Source: Pseudoalteromonas prydzensis (lineage in GTDB: Bacteria > Pseudomonadota > Gammaproteobacteria > Enterobacterales > Alteromonadaceae). Taken from it: 64,000 nucleotides of DNA. Each line of letters starts with the position of its first letter. Position 1 is the first letter of the stretch. The notes beneath the pieces were generated by a model. The model was not told the origin of the DNA. It did no database searches and saw only the letters and a list, made by a program, of their open reading frames with translations. Both the position numbers and the translations under genes were made by a program. Shown one piece after another: positions 9,047-18,318 of the stretch. The stretch covers positions 32,386 through 96,385 of the forward strand of contig NZ_DRGM01000211.1 of the NCBI RefSeq assembly GCF_011050055.1. Reading direction: 5' to 3'.

Positions 9047-9541
9047 ATGAACAAAATTATTTTCTCTTTTGGCTTTTTACTTCTGCTGTGCTGCAACAGC
9101 GCTTGGGCTGACTTTAACTACCCCGGAACGGGTATAATAAGCTACCCAACAGGGACTGAAAAACCATTTAAATTTGGTTTTAATTGGCAACAAGCTGACG
9201 AGCAATTTACGATTGGTAGCAAAACATATGCAATGGCGTTACCGGAATCCTATTCAATTGCCATTACCTTAGCTAAAGATGACCAACAAGTATGGGTGCA
9301 AGAGTTTAATAATGGCTTTTTTGAAGGCTTTACATGGCAAATTGGTGAGCACACCATAAAATTAGAAAAACGCCAATTTAAAGAACCCGTGAAAGGAAAT
9401 TATGTTATTAGCCTTGATAATAAAGACTACTTTTTCGCTCGTAATAACATCAGTATTATAATTAAGTTTAACCCTGAAGGTGACGGTATTGATAATATTG
9501 CCATTGATGGCGTCACTAAAGACATGGGCACCAAACAGTAG
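9047..9541 (+). CDS. secreted protein of unknown function
   Basis: A 164-residue protein with a clear Sec signal peptide (MNKIIFSFGFLLLLCC..) and probable cleavage after AWA, leaving DFNYPG. The mature part is mainly beta-strand-like and has no motif I recognise. An upstream TTG or ATG would place about 29 residues before the signal peptide and is unlikely. It is divergent from the thioesterase and convergent with tyrR. Confidence 0.6.
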   Translation: MNKIIFSFGFLLLLCCNSAWADFNYPGTGIISYPTGTEKPFKFGFNWQQADEQFTIGSKTYAMALPESYSIAITLAKDDQQVWVQEFNNGFFEGFTWQIGEHTIKLEKRQFKEPVKGNYVISLDNKDYFFARNNISIIIKFNPEGDGIDNIAIDGVTKDMGTKQ

Positions 9542-9561
9542 CCCATGTATTGGTTTTTAAT

Positions 9562-9586
9562 CGGTAAATTAAACCTTTACCGTTTT
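9562..9586. terminator. bidirectional terminator overlapping the 3' end of tyrR
   Basis: The stem CGGTAAA (9562-9568) pairs with TTTACCG (9576-9582) around a 7-nt loop and is followed by TTTT on the plus strand and A/T-rich sequence on the minus strand. The right arm lies within the last codons of tyrR, so it can serve both convergent genes. Confidence 0.6.
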
Positions 9587-11125
9587 GCGATTAATGCCAT
9601 AGTCGCGTAGTTTATTCGCCACTGCAGTATGGCTTAAGCCTAACCGCTTAGCTAACTGCCGAGAGCTTGGATACGCAGGATAGAGCTTTCGTAATAACGT
9701 CGCTTCAAAGCGCTTTACAGCTTGATCTAACGAACCTTCAAAGTCAGATTCTAAATAGCCTAGATCATGAGTAAACGTGGGCAATTGTAAATGATCAACC
9801 CGCAACTCATTATCATCTAATAAAGATACTGCGCGATAAATCGCATTTTCTAACTGGCGAACGTTACCAGGCCACGGATACTCTTGCAGAAAAGACAAAC
9901 ATTCTGCTGATAGTTCCGGAATCGCATGACCATTTTGTTGCGCATATTTTTGAATGAAATGTTCAGCTAACGGACCAACATCTGCTTTTCGGTCTCTTAA
10001 GGGAGCTATTTCTAGTGTGAGTACATTAATACGGTAATATAAATCTTCCCTAAAAACGCCCTCTTGCACCATCGCTGGCAAGTCTTTTTGTGTTGCAGCA
10101 ATAATGCGTACATTTACTTTTACTTCGTTCTCATCGCCCACTTTGCGAAATGTGCCATCTTGTAAAAAGCGCAGTAACTTAGTTTGCAGTTGAGTAGACA
10201 TCTCACCTACTTCATCTAAAAATACCGTACCGCCATCTGCTTGCTCAAGTACACCGCGTTTTGGCGCGGCATTTTCTTCGTAACCGGCGTAACCAAATAA
10301 TTCAGACTCAGCCACATCATCGGGTAATGACGCACACGATAACGCAATAAACGGTTTCACAGAACGGTTAGACGCATAATGACATGCACGCGCTAATAAC
10401 TCTTTGCCTGTGCCTGTTTCACCGGTGATTAAAATGGGTGCTTCAAGCTGTGCCATTTTTCGTGCTTCACGCACCACACGGCGCATCGCAGTACTGAAGT
10501 TATGAATAGTCGCAAAGCTTTCTTGTCCGTAACGGCGAAACGCACTGACTTGCTGACCTAAACGGCTCTGTGATTTGATATTGATCACCGCACCAGCGAG
10601 TACATCACCTTCATTTCCTTGCGGCACCGCAATGGGTAATATGTCAGCAATAAAATCTTCACCCGCAACTTCTACGCGGGTTGTTTGCCCTAATACTTCT
10701 TTACTCTCTAACCAACGGGTAAAGTTAAAGCCTTTGAGAAGATTATTAATGTTTGCGCCAATTACTTCTTTTTCGCTCAACTGCAGGTCTTTACACGCAG
10801 CATCATTACATAATCTCACCCAGCCTTTGGCATCAATTGAGATCACCCCATCTGGTAGCGCACGCAATAACGTATTGAGCTCATTATGTTCACGCTCAGA
10901 AGGTAAAAAAGCGGTGGTACGTACATCCTGCACACCATCAATTAACCGAATTGAAGGCATGATTTTTTGAAATTGCTCAAATTCAATCGGTGGAAAACTC
11001 ACATACATACGACAGTTTACAGAATCTACTTCAATACCTTTTAAATCAACTTGATAGTTCACCAAGATATTGAGTATTTCTTGTGCAATACCAATACGAT
11101 CTGCACAATGGATATCTAAACGCAT
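9569..11125 (-). CDS. tyrR: TyrR, aromatic amino acid-responsive regulator
   Basis: A 518-residue regulator with the TyrR order: ACT domain (1-75), PAS domain (about 78-190), AAA+ ATPase with Walker A GETGTGKE and Walker B GTVFLDEVGE (about 205-435), and a Fis-type helix-turn-helix (470-515, SSRQLAKRLGLSHTAVANKLR). The sigma-54 contact motif GAFTGA is replaced by GYAGYEEN, as expected for TyrR, which acts on sigma-70 promoters. It responds to tyrosine, phenylalanine and tryptophan. The tyrosine catabolism genes hppD and fahA in this window are plausible targets. Confidence 0.93.
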   Translation of the reverse strand: MRLDIHCADRIGIAQEILNILVNYQVDLKGIEVDSVNCRMYVSFPPIEFEQFQKIMPSIRLIDGVQDVRTTAFLPSEREHNELNTLLRALPDGVISIDAKGWVRLCNDAACKDLQLSEKEVIGANINNLLKGFNFTRWLESKEVLGQTTRVEVAGEDFIADILPIAVPQGNEGDVLAGAVINIKSQSRLGQQVSAFRRYGQESFATIHNFSTAMRRVVREARKMAQLEAPILITGETGTGKELLARACHYASNRSVKPFIALSCASLPDDVAESELFGYAGYEENAAPKRGVLEQADGGTVFLDEVGEMSTQLQTKLLRFLQDGTFRKVGDENEVKVNVRIIAATQKDLPAMVQEGVFREDLYYRINVLTLEIAPLRDRKADVGPLAEHFIQKYAQQNGHAIPELSAECLSFLQEYPWPGNVRQLENAIYRAVSLLDDNELRVDHLQLPTFTHDLGYLESDFEGSLDQAVKRFEATLLRKLYPAYPSSRQLAKRLGLSHTAVANKLRDYGINRKTVKV

Positions 11126-11219
11126 TACACCCTCAAAAGAGAAAACCTATATGCCAAGAATAATACGCTAACTACCCATCGCTGGGTAGTCTATTGTAAA
11201 GATTTTTGGACAATAGTGT

Positions 11220-12803
11220 CTAATTACTAGGGTATCGGGTCCATTCTCCGCCATCAAGTTGAATATAAGGTTCACCTTTAATGTACATCATAACGGTGTC
11301 CTGGTTTTCAGCGACTTTGGTGATGCTGCGAGTATTACCAAGTAATCTATCAACTGCTGTTGTTCCAGAGAAAACATCACTTTTCACTGCGTTATTTATT
11401 AGCTCAGATAATGAAAAATAACTCACAGTGTCAGTTACTTCTATAAGTTCACGGCTTTTCACATTAGGCCCAATAAACTTAACAGCGGTTGGTACTGATA
11501 CAATTGACGGGCTTGGAATTTCTCTTAGGCCTGCAAATTGTAACTTGTCGCCCGCTAATGCCGCGCCATGTTCAGGCACAACCACTAACAATACATTGCG
11601 TCCTTGGTTTTCAAGCTCATCAATAAAGCGATTAATATCATTGAATAATTGTTGCTGTCGGGTTGGGTAGCTTTGTAAGCTATTCATTCGACCACGTCCT
11701 GCTAACTGATTACCATCGTGTAAACTGATTGAATTGTAATACAAGGCCCTAGGCTGAGAGTTATTTGGTTGTTTATTAAGCCAATCCAGCAATACTTCTG
11801 AATCAGAATAAATTGGCTTGCCGTCAAACCCATATTGCATCGGTGATAACCCAGAAAAATCAAACTTAGGAGCTGACACACCACCGTGTTGGTTAAGCAA
11901 GCCAATAAAATCATCAAAATGGCCATCATGATTCATTGCTACACTGTTGCTATAACCTAACTTAGTTAAGTTATTAAACAGGTGACATTGTTCATCGACT
12001 GGTTTAAATAATGAGTCTTGATCTGTTTGCCCACAACTTGCTCTGAGCAAACGAATTGCAGCAGGACCACTGTAGGAGGTGGCCGAATTAAAATCACTAA
12101 ACAAAATGTCAAAGTTTTTAAACAGCTCATTTGCTTTAACACCAATTGCGTTTAGATCTGCATTAGCTAATGAACATATATTCAACACAACCACATCAAA
12201 CTGTTCACCTTGAAACGTATCAGCGAATTGTGTTTTTAATCTTGCTTGCTGTTGATAAAACATTTTTAATTGTTGGTCTGGGGTACCAGCAAGTTCAGAC
12301 TGAGTGATATTAACAGGCACCACTTGCGATGTTACTTTATTATTTGCCACTGTAGGTAAACTAGCATCTACAGCTGCTACCGGTGTCGTTGAAAACCAGT
12401 AAACATACGCAAAGCCAAGGACTGTGATACTGGTATAACGTAACCATTTTACGCTGTACCAATAAACTAAACTTAATACAAACACGCCTAGCAACAAATC
12501 AATACTCACCATGCGTGCTACAATCTCTAAAAAATAATCAAAACTAAACTCTTGTAAGTTTGTAGCTTGCTTTAATAGCCTAGAAATAGGGGGTAACCAA
12601 GAGTCATGATATAAAAGCGCTATTGCTAAAACGACAGAAAGCCCATTTTTAATGCGCATAACTATGCGAGAGTCGCTTGATAACAAAAGAAACGCAAAAA
12701 AAGCAGCATTAGATAACCAATCAAATGAAATATCACCTCGCAGATACAAAGCAAATTTTGCTAAAAAATATAAATTCCAAACACCTAATCCTGAAAGCTT
12801 CAC
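11220..12803 (-). CDS. bcsG: BcsG, cellulose phosphoethanolamine transferase
   Basis: A 527-residue inner-membrane enzyme. Four to five N-terminal helices (to about residue 140) are followed by a periplasmic alkaline-phosphatase-like domain. The conserved NSATSYSGPAAIRLLRASCGQ region contains the serine nucleophile (S243 or S245). Later come the zinc-site blocks NHDGHFDDF and VVVPEHGAAL. BcsG transfers phosphoethanolamine from phosphatidylethanolamine to nascent cellulose. The GTG start overlaps the bcsF stop (GTGA), so the two are translationally coupled. Confidence 0.93.
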   Translation of the reverse strand: MKLSGLGVWNLYFLAKFALYLRGDISFDWLSNAAFFAFLLLSSDSRIVMRIKNGLSVVLAIALLYHDSWLPPISRLLKQATNLQEFSFDYFLEIVARMVSIDLLLGVFVLSLVYWYSVKWLRYTSITVLGFAYVYWFSTTPVAAVDASLPTVANNKVTSQVVPVNITQSELAGTPDQQLKMFYQQQARLKTQFADTFQGEQFDVVVLNICSLANADLNAIGVKANELFKNFDILFSDFNSATSYSGPAAIRLLRASCGQTDQDSLFKPVDEQCHLFNNLTKLGYSNSVAMNHDGHFDDFIGLLNQHGGVSAPKFDFSGLSPMQYGFDGKPIYSDSEVLLDWLNKQPNNSQPRALYYNSISLHDGNQLAGRGRMNSLQSYPTRQQQLFNDINRFIDELENQGRNVLLVVVPEHGAALAGDKLQFAGLREIPSPSIVSVPTAVKFIGPNVKSRELIEVTDTVSYFSLSELINNAVKSDVFSGTTAVDRLLGNTRSITKVAENQDTVMMYIKGEPYIQLDGGEWTRYPSN

Positions 12804-12976
12804 TTGCCGTCCTTTTTCTGTTTTTTGGGAGTATATGGGATCAATAAAACATGGCGAAATGTTAGTTTTCGATACACTTTTATAAGTTTACTTAGCACCG
12901 CCTTACCTATATTACCAAGGATAATCCCCAGCAATAAAGCAATTACAAAGGTTATAAAAAACTGATTTAAGCTCAT
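12800..12976 (-). CDS. bcsF: BcsF, small membrane subunit of the cellulose pEtN module
   Basis: A 58-residue single-pass protein: N-terminal helix (FFITFVIALLLGIILG), then a basic tail (KLIKVYRKLTFRHV, KKQKKDGK). Size, topology and position between bcsE and bcsG are those of BcsF, which links c-di-GMP-binding BcsE to BcsG at the inner membrane. Its ATG overlaps the bcsE stop (ATGA) and its TGA overlaps the bcsG GTG. It is short enough to be missed by length filters. Confidence 0.88.
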   Translation of the reverse strand: MSLNQFFITFVIALLLGIILGNIGKAVLSKLIKVYRKLTFRHVLLIPYTPKKQKKDGK

Positions 12977-14604
12977 GTTGACTCCCCTTTGAGAATAACT
13001 TTAATGGGCATAGAAACTGGTCTCACGACTTTTCTAAATTCAGCCGTTTCAGCACTCAAAGTAGCAACATCCGGTGTTTGTCCATCAAAAATATAACTTA
13101 TATTTTCCTGTAACTGCTCTGTGTAATCAGGCACTTGTGTTGCTTGATACTCCCGAGCTAAACGGCGACACTCTTGCTGTATATAAAAATGATCAGCAAT
13201 CACATTTTTCGAAATGAAAAAGTCAGCAATATCTAACTTAAATAAATGTTTAATAGCACTGTCCACATCATGTTCTCTGCAGGCATGTAGATAGAGATAT
13301 ACCTGGCCGTCCACATAGCTAAAAATATCGCCCTCTCGCTTTACATGAAATAAATGTAACGGGTGAATTGCATCAATACGTGGTAATAATTCCAATACCA
13401 CTAACACACCACTAACGCCTAAATTAGCAGCTGAATCACTGTGCTTAGTGACCTGCTTAGCAAAATCGCTGAGTGGCAAATAACCTTTGTGAAGTACGCT
13501 ATCGCTGTATTTTAACACATCGTCGATTGAGCTTGGCAACGGTCTAGAAAATTGGAAACCTTGAATCGACTGGATCTGCGACAATAACCGTGAAGGCTCA
13601 GAAAAACTATATAAGATAAGGTTAACGCCTAAGGTTAAAAATAAACACTCATCTTGATGTCGAATAACGCCATCAACGTTCTGAATTACTAGTTTTAACT
13701 TTCTGCCGCACTGTTTACGCAAGGAAAAACATTCTCTAGCCAGTAAAGACAAGTCGGTATAGCGCGTTACAGCAAAAACCAGCGTGGCAGCCTTCATTTT
13801 AAATGCATGTTCATACAGAGCATCATTATCTTCAATAACTTTGTAATACGCAGGTAGTTTTGTCCCCGCTGGTACAGCACTTTTCACAAGCCAAACGTCA
13901 TCTTCATCAAAGTCTTGGTTAGTTGCACTGCTACCGTAAGCTTGTGAGGTATCTTTGTCAGCAGTTAACACTATGAGTTGGTTATTTTTACGTTGATAAT
14001 TAATGGTCTCTGCCGCAATAACGCCTTCACTATGATGCCAAAAATCATATTCTAAGCTGTAAACTGATGCTTCTTGAGTCATATTTACCACACCATCAAT
14101 CACATCATTAAACATTAAGAGCTGGCGACGCAAGTCACTATTATTTGCTCCTGAAATTAAAAACACCACGGTCGCATTTTCTGCAATTGAAAAATTTTTG
14201 TAAAGTGTGAGCTGACCTTTAAGCTCTTCGGTTTTATAGTCAACAAACATATCAGAGCTCAAATGAACCACCACACAACTATTTTTTATTACTGTGTATT
14301 CTTTGAGTTCATTGAGGATCCCTTTAGAAAACCATCGCTTTTTTGCAAAGCTGATATCGTTACTTAAATTAAATGGATGCAGCTTACCTTCGTCATACAG
14401 GGTGTGTAAGTGGTCTGAATGGTCACTTTCAAAAAAAATATCGACTTGCTTTGACAGCAAAAATATATGTTCACTAGTATTAGAAAGCATGCTTTGAGTT
14501 AATTCTATTAACTGATTGTCTAAAGGCGCAATCAGTGCATAATTCGCACTACACTTTAGTTCAGAAAATGTTGTATTTAATCCTGAAATATTTAATTTAG
14601 GCAA
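12973..14604 (-). CDS. bcsE: BcsE, c-di-GMP-binding cellulose regulator
   Basis: A 543-residue cytosolic protein. The C-terminal degenerate GGDEF-like (GIL) domain carries the c-di-GMP-binding RxGD motif as REGD at residues 423-426. The upstream part is the degenerate REC-like region found in BcsE. BcsE binds c-di-GMP and recruits BcsF/BcsG to enhance cellulose secretion and modification. The start is TTG at 14604, supported by GAGGGG 5 nt upstream. First gene of the bcsEFG unit, divergent from bcsRQABZC. Confidence 0.9.
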   Translation of the reverse strand: MPKLNISGLNTTFSELKCSANYALIAPLDNQLIELTQSMLSNTSEHIFLLSKQVDIFFESDHSDHLHTLYDEGKLHPFNLSNDISFAKKRWFSKGILNELKEYTVIKNSCVVVHLSSDMFVDYKTEELKGQLTLYKNFSIAENATVVFLISGANNSDLRRQLLMFNDVIDGVVNMTQEASVYSLEYDFWHHSEGVIAAETINYQRKNNQLIVLTADKDTSQAYGSSATNQDFDEDDVWLVKSAVPAGTKLPAYYKVIEDNDALYEHAFKMKAATLVFAVTRYTDLSLLARECFSLRKQCGRKLKLVIQNVDGVIRHQDECLFLTLGVNLILYSFSEPSRLLSQIQSIQGFQFSRPLPSSIDDVLKYSDSVLHKGYLPLSDFAKQVTKHSDSAANLGVSGVLVVLELLPRIDAIHPLHLFHVKREGDIFSYVDGQVYLYLHACREHDVDSAIKHLFKLDIADFFISKNVIADHFYIQQECRRLAREYQATQVPDYTEQLQENISYIFDGQTPDVATLSAETAEFRKVVRPVSMPIKVILKGEST

Positions 14605-14644
14605 CTTAACCCCTCAAAAGGATACTTTAGTACTAGTTTTAAGT

Positions 14645-14664
14645 TGTATTCTATATATAATACA
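14645..14664. promoter_or_regulatory. dyad in the shared bcsE/bcsR promoter region
   Basis: TGTATT (14645-14650) and AATACA (14659-14664) form a perfect inverted repeat with an 8-bp A/T spacer. It overlaps a consensus -10 hexamer TATAAT at 14656-14661 for the rightward operon. The 119-bp divergent region must hold promoters for both cellulose operons. The dyad is seen; an operator role is inferred. Confidence 0.4.
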
Positions 14665-14723
14665 GCTTATGTACACAAACAAATCACAAATTTAAACGAC
14701 TTTTATCATTTAGGGTGCTTTAA

Positions 14724-14939
14724 ATGAGCCACTTTGCAGTAAAAAAATCAAGTATTCTAACGGATTATGATATTGATAACCTATATCGGAAGTTTGGCAG
14801 CGCCAACCAAAATTACATTGAAATAGTCAATGTGGCGAAAAATAAATCGACAATTGAAAAATACCCATTGCTTAAAGATATATCTATATCTATTACAGAA
14901 ACAGAGCAAGATCATAAAATTAACAAAAGAACAGACTAA
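14724..14939 (+). CDS. bcsR: BcsR, small regulatory subunit of cellulose synthase
   Basis: A 71-residue protein with the BcsR (YhjR) signature: DIDNLYRKFGS followed by YIEI and the short KYPLLKDIS segment, matching the E. coli DIVALKQAF..YADI..RWPLLAEF pattern. BcsR forms a complex with BcsQ that stabilises the synthase. AGGGTG lies 8 nt before the ATG, and bcsQ begins 3 nt after its stop. Confidence 0.82.
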   Translation: MSHFAVKKSSILTDYDIDNLYRKFGSANQNYIEIVNVAKNKSTIEKYPLLKDISISITETEQDHKINKRTD

Positions 14940-14942
14940 ATA

Positions 14943-15665
14943 ATGAAAAGAATCTTCATAAAGGGAATTAAAGGAGGAACCGGCGCAACGTCAGTGGTGG
15001 CAAATTTAGCGTGCACATTGAAAAAGTCAAAAGAACAAGTCTATGTAATAGATTTAGATCCAAAATCTGATGTTGGTCTACACTTAGGGCTAGCATGGGC
15101 ACATGAGCAGGGGTGGAGCAACTACCCAACTTTTAACGAAGCGAGTAGTCAATTCCATCAAGACAGTGATGGTGTCGTGTTTTTACCGTTTGGCTCAAAT
15201 AGCCAAGCGCAGTTTTCGTCAGCTCATATCATCGAAGGCTGTAATCAAATCGACAATAGCGATAATGCATGGGTATTATTTGATTGCCCAGCCCACATTG
15301 ACGTAACTCAGTACTCATTAAATAAAAATGATGTATTTTTAGAAGTCGTTAATTGTGACCCCATATGCCATAGTTTAATCTACAAAAGATTACAAACACT
15401 CTCTCAAGCACAGGGACAGTGGCAGCATTATTTTTTAGCTAACCGTTATAACAGTGCATCTGAGCTAGAATTCGATTTACTACAACTTTGGCAATCAGAC
15501 ATTCCCCTTTTAGCTTCTTTATACATAAATAAAGATGAAGTTATTAAAGAAGCAACAGCCTTTAGAAATGTTGCGATTAACTGTGCACCGTATAGTGTAG
15601 CAAATGACGATTTTGAGACTTTAGCCGGGTGGCTAGTTAGCAGAGTTAATCAAGATGAAAGCTAA
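14943..15665 (+). CDS. bcsQ: BcsQ, ParA/MinD-like ATPase of the cellulose complex
   Basis: A 240-residue SIMIBI-class ATPase. The P-loop is KGGTGATS (K10 to S17), which keeps the signature Lys10 but has Ala15 where ParA/MinD proteins have the second Lys. VIDLDPKSDVG gives switch I/Walker A' and VLFDCPAH is the Walker B region. E. coli BcsQ also has an atypical P-loop and works as a BcsR-BcsQ complex at the cell pole and inner membrane. It overlaps bcsA by 11 nt. Confidence 0.9.
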   Translation: MKRIFIKGIKGGTGATSVVANLACTLKKSKEQVYVIDLDPKSDVGLHLGLAWAHEQGWSNYPTFNEASSQFHQDSDGVVFLPFGSNSQAQFSSAHIIEGCNQIDNSDNAWVLFDCPAHIDVTQYSLNKNDVFLEVVNCDPICHSLIYKRLQTLSQAQGQWQHYFLANRYNSASELEFDLLQLWQSDIPLLASLYINKDEVIKEATAFRNVAINCAPYSVANDDFETLAGWLVSRVNQDES

Positions 15666-18318
15666 TTCACGTATGTCTTTTACTGAAAAAGCGTTTCGGC
15701 TTTTACTTAGCTTGTTTTTTAGCAAGCTACTCGTACGGTTTATTTTTTTAAAATTCCATAGTTATTTCAACCAGCACAAAATGAGTGTGATAGCCGCATT
15801 TTGTTTGCCTTTTTTATTATTATTTTTATCGCTGTTCGTTAAATTAGATAACAATAAAAAACGCAAAATAAAATCAAGACTTAGCTATTTCTATCCGCAT
15901 GTTACTTTACCTGTATGTACAATCAGTAATTGCGTTCGGATTATTTTACAAACAGTATACTTAGCTTTTTTTAAAACAAATAAAGCCAGCCTTGCTTACT
16001 TCAATACTGAAAGAACAAAAACGTGGCAAGATATTAAACGCTCAATTCGTATTCTCCGCCTTGTTGATATAAAACTCGTTAAAGCCTTTAAACATGTTTG
16101 GTTTATTAGCAAAAAAAGGTCACAACAAGCTAATTACAAACGTATCAGCGAAGCCAATATTTGGCAAAACCAAATATTAAAAATTGCGTTTATTATGTTG
16201 TTATTTTTTGCAGTTGTGGTGTTTGTAACGGTGCCTTTTAGCGTCGAGGCACAAGCTGTATTTATTAGCTTAATTCTAATAGTTGCTTACACTTTGCGTC
16301 GTGTTGAAGGTCAGATTGCCACGATCACTATGATCACCTTATCGGTGACAACCTCGACTCGTTATTTATGGTGGCGTTATACCGAAACACTAAACTGGGC
16401 TGACCCTTTAGCGTTAGCTTTAGGTATTGGCCTGTTGCTCGCTGAAACTTACGCATGGCTGGTGCTTATATTAGGTTTTTTTCAAACTATCAACCCACTC
16501 AATCGTAAACCTGTACAATTGCCTGAAGAATCAACATCGTGGCCTACAGTTGATATTTATATTCCTACTTACAACGAACCTTTAAGCGTGGTAAAGCCAA
16601 CAGCTATTGCTGCGCAAAGTATCGATTGGCCCGCTGACAAACTCAATATATATATTTTAGATGATGGCAAACGGCCAGAATTTGCCGAGTTTGCAAAACA
16701 AATCGGGGTTGGCTACATAGCACGTCCTGATAATAACCATGCTAAAGCAGGAAATATGAATCATGCCATGCGATATACTGATGGTGAGTATATTGCGATT
16801 TTTGACTGTGACCATATCCCTGCCCGCTCATTTTTACAAATGACCATGGGGCAATTTATCAAAGATGAAAAAGTATGTTTGGTGCAAACGCCTCACCATT
16901 TTTTTTCAGCCGATCCCTTTGAGCGAAACTTAAATAACCAAGGCAAAATACCAAATGAAAACATGCTGTTCTATGGCCTGATCCAAGACGGTAATGACAT
17001 GTGGGATGCGACTTTCTTTTGTGGTTCTTGTGCTGTTTTAAAACGCGCAGCGCTTGATGAAATTGGTGGTTTTGCAGTAGAGACCGTTACCGAAGATGCT
17101 CATACAGCACTGCGTATGCAACGAGCTGGCTATAAGACAACTTATATAAATATTCCTCAAGCAGCAGGCCTTGCCACTGACAGTCTTTCTGCTCACGTAG
17201 GCCAACGGATCCGCTGGGCTAGGGGCATGGCACAAATATTCCGTCTTGATAACCCATTACTTGGTAAAGGATTAAATCTGGCACAGCGCATGTGTTACCT
17301 CAATGCTATGCTACACTTTTTATCAGGCATACCCCGCATCGTATTTTTAACTGCTCCACTAGCACTTATCTATTTTAATGCGGCGATTATTTATGCCCCT
17401 TTTCTCGCTATTTTCTTGTATATAGTGCCCACTTTACTGCAAGTAAAAATTACCAACTCACGTATTCAGGGCAAGTATCGTTATTCGTTTTGGGGCGAAG
17501 TATATGAGTCAGTGCTTGCCTGGTATATTTTAAAACCGACGACTGTTGCCCTCATAAATCCTAATAAAGGCAAATTTAATGTAACCGAGAAAGGTGGGCT
17601 AAACAATATTGAACGGTATGACTGGATCATTTCTAAACCATATATCGTTTTATTGCTCATTAATGTTGTTGGCATGGGTTACGGTATTTTGCGACTATTT
17701 TTTGGTGATACATCACAAATAGGTGTACTGCTGATCAGCATGCTCTGGGCAAGCTACAATATTATTATATTAGGTGCTGCGGTTGCGGTTGCCGCAGAAG
17801 CTAAACAAGTGAGAAGTTCACACCGTGTTAACGCAAATTTTCCCGCGGCAATTAGACTCGCCAATGGCCATACCATTAAAGTGAAAATAACCGATTACTC
17901 TGACAGCGGTGTGGGGATAGAAACACAACATATTGCAACCTGCCGAGTTAACGATAAGGTTGAGCTATTAATGAGTCGCGGTTTAAAACAATTTTCCTTT
18001 GCTACTTATATTTGTAATACACGTGATAAACAAATAGGTCTTACTTTAAGAGATCTTGATATTGAAAAACAAAAAGCGTTTATCCAATGTACATTTTCGC
18101 GAGCGGATGCATGGCTTGATTGGCAAGAAAACTTTAAGCATGATAAGCCTTCTTACAGCTTTTCCAATGTCTTACGAGTTAGTCTAAGAGGCTTTAAAAA
18201 TTTAATTTTTCATGCTCCAAATGAATTAAAACCCTTGATCGAACTGTTATCGCGGTCAATTGCGTTTATTACGACACTTTTACCCACAAAACCTAAAAAA
18301 GTATTTGAAACATTATGA
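15655..18318 (+). CDS. bcsA: BcsA, cellulose synthase catalytic subunit
   Basis: An 887-residue inner-membrane GT2 glycosyltransferase using UDP-glucose. The motifs are intact: DDG (336-338), DCD (384-386), FFCGSC, the catalytic TED (479-481) and QRIRW (517-521). Transmembrane helices flank the GT domain. A C-terminal PilZ domain has RSSHR (720-724) and DYSDSG (747-752, DxSxxG), so synthesis should be c-di-GMP-activated. The first 150 residues are a basic, partly hydrophobic extension. It overlaps bcsQ by 11 nt and bcsB by 4 nt. Confidence 0.96.
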   Translation: MKANSRMSFTEKAFRLLLSLFFSKLLVRFIFLKFHSYFNQHKMSVIAAFCLPFLLLFLSLFVKLDNNKKRKIKSRLSYFYPHVTLPVCTISNCVRIILQTVYLAFFKTNKASLAYFNTERTKTWQDIKRSIRILRLVDIKLVKAFKHVWFISKKRSQQANYKRISEANIWQNQILKIAFIMLLFFAVVVFVTVPFSVEAQAVFISLILIVAYTLRRVEGQIATITMITLSVTTSTRYLWWRYTETLNWADPLALALGIGLLLAETYAWLVLILGFFQTINPLNRKPVQLPEESTSWPTVDIYIPTYNEPLSVVKPTAIAAQSIDWPADKLNIYILDDGKRPEFAEFAKQIGVGYIARPDNNHAKAGNMNHAMRYTDGEYIAIFDCDHIPARSFLQMTMGQFIKDEKVCLVQTPHHFFSADPFERNLNNQGKIPNENMLFYGLIQDGNDMWDATFFCGSCAVLKRAALDEIGGFAVETVTEDAHTALRMQRAGYKTTYINIPQAAGLATDSLSAHVGQRIRWARGMAQIFRLDNPLLGKGLNLAQRMCYLNAMLHFLSGIPRIVFLTAPLALIYFNAAIIYAPFLAIFLYIVPTLLQVKITNSRIQGKYRYSFWGEVYESVLAWYILKPTTVALINPNKGKFNVTEKGGLNNIERYDWIISKPYIVLLLINVVGMGYGILRLFFGDTSQIGVLLISMLWASYNIIILGAAVAVAAEAKQVRSSHRVNANFPAAIRLANGHTIKVKITDYSDSGVGIETQHIATCRVNDKVELLMSRGLKQFSFATYICNTRDKQIGLTLRDLDIEKQKAFIQCTFSRADAWLDWQENFKHDKPSYSFSNVLRVSLRGFKNLIFHAPNELKPLIELLSRSIAFITTLLPTKPKKVFETL

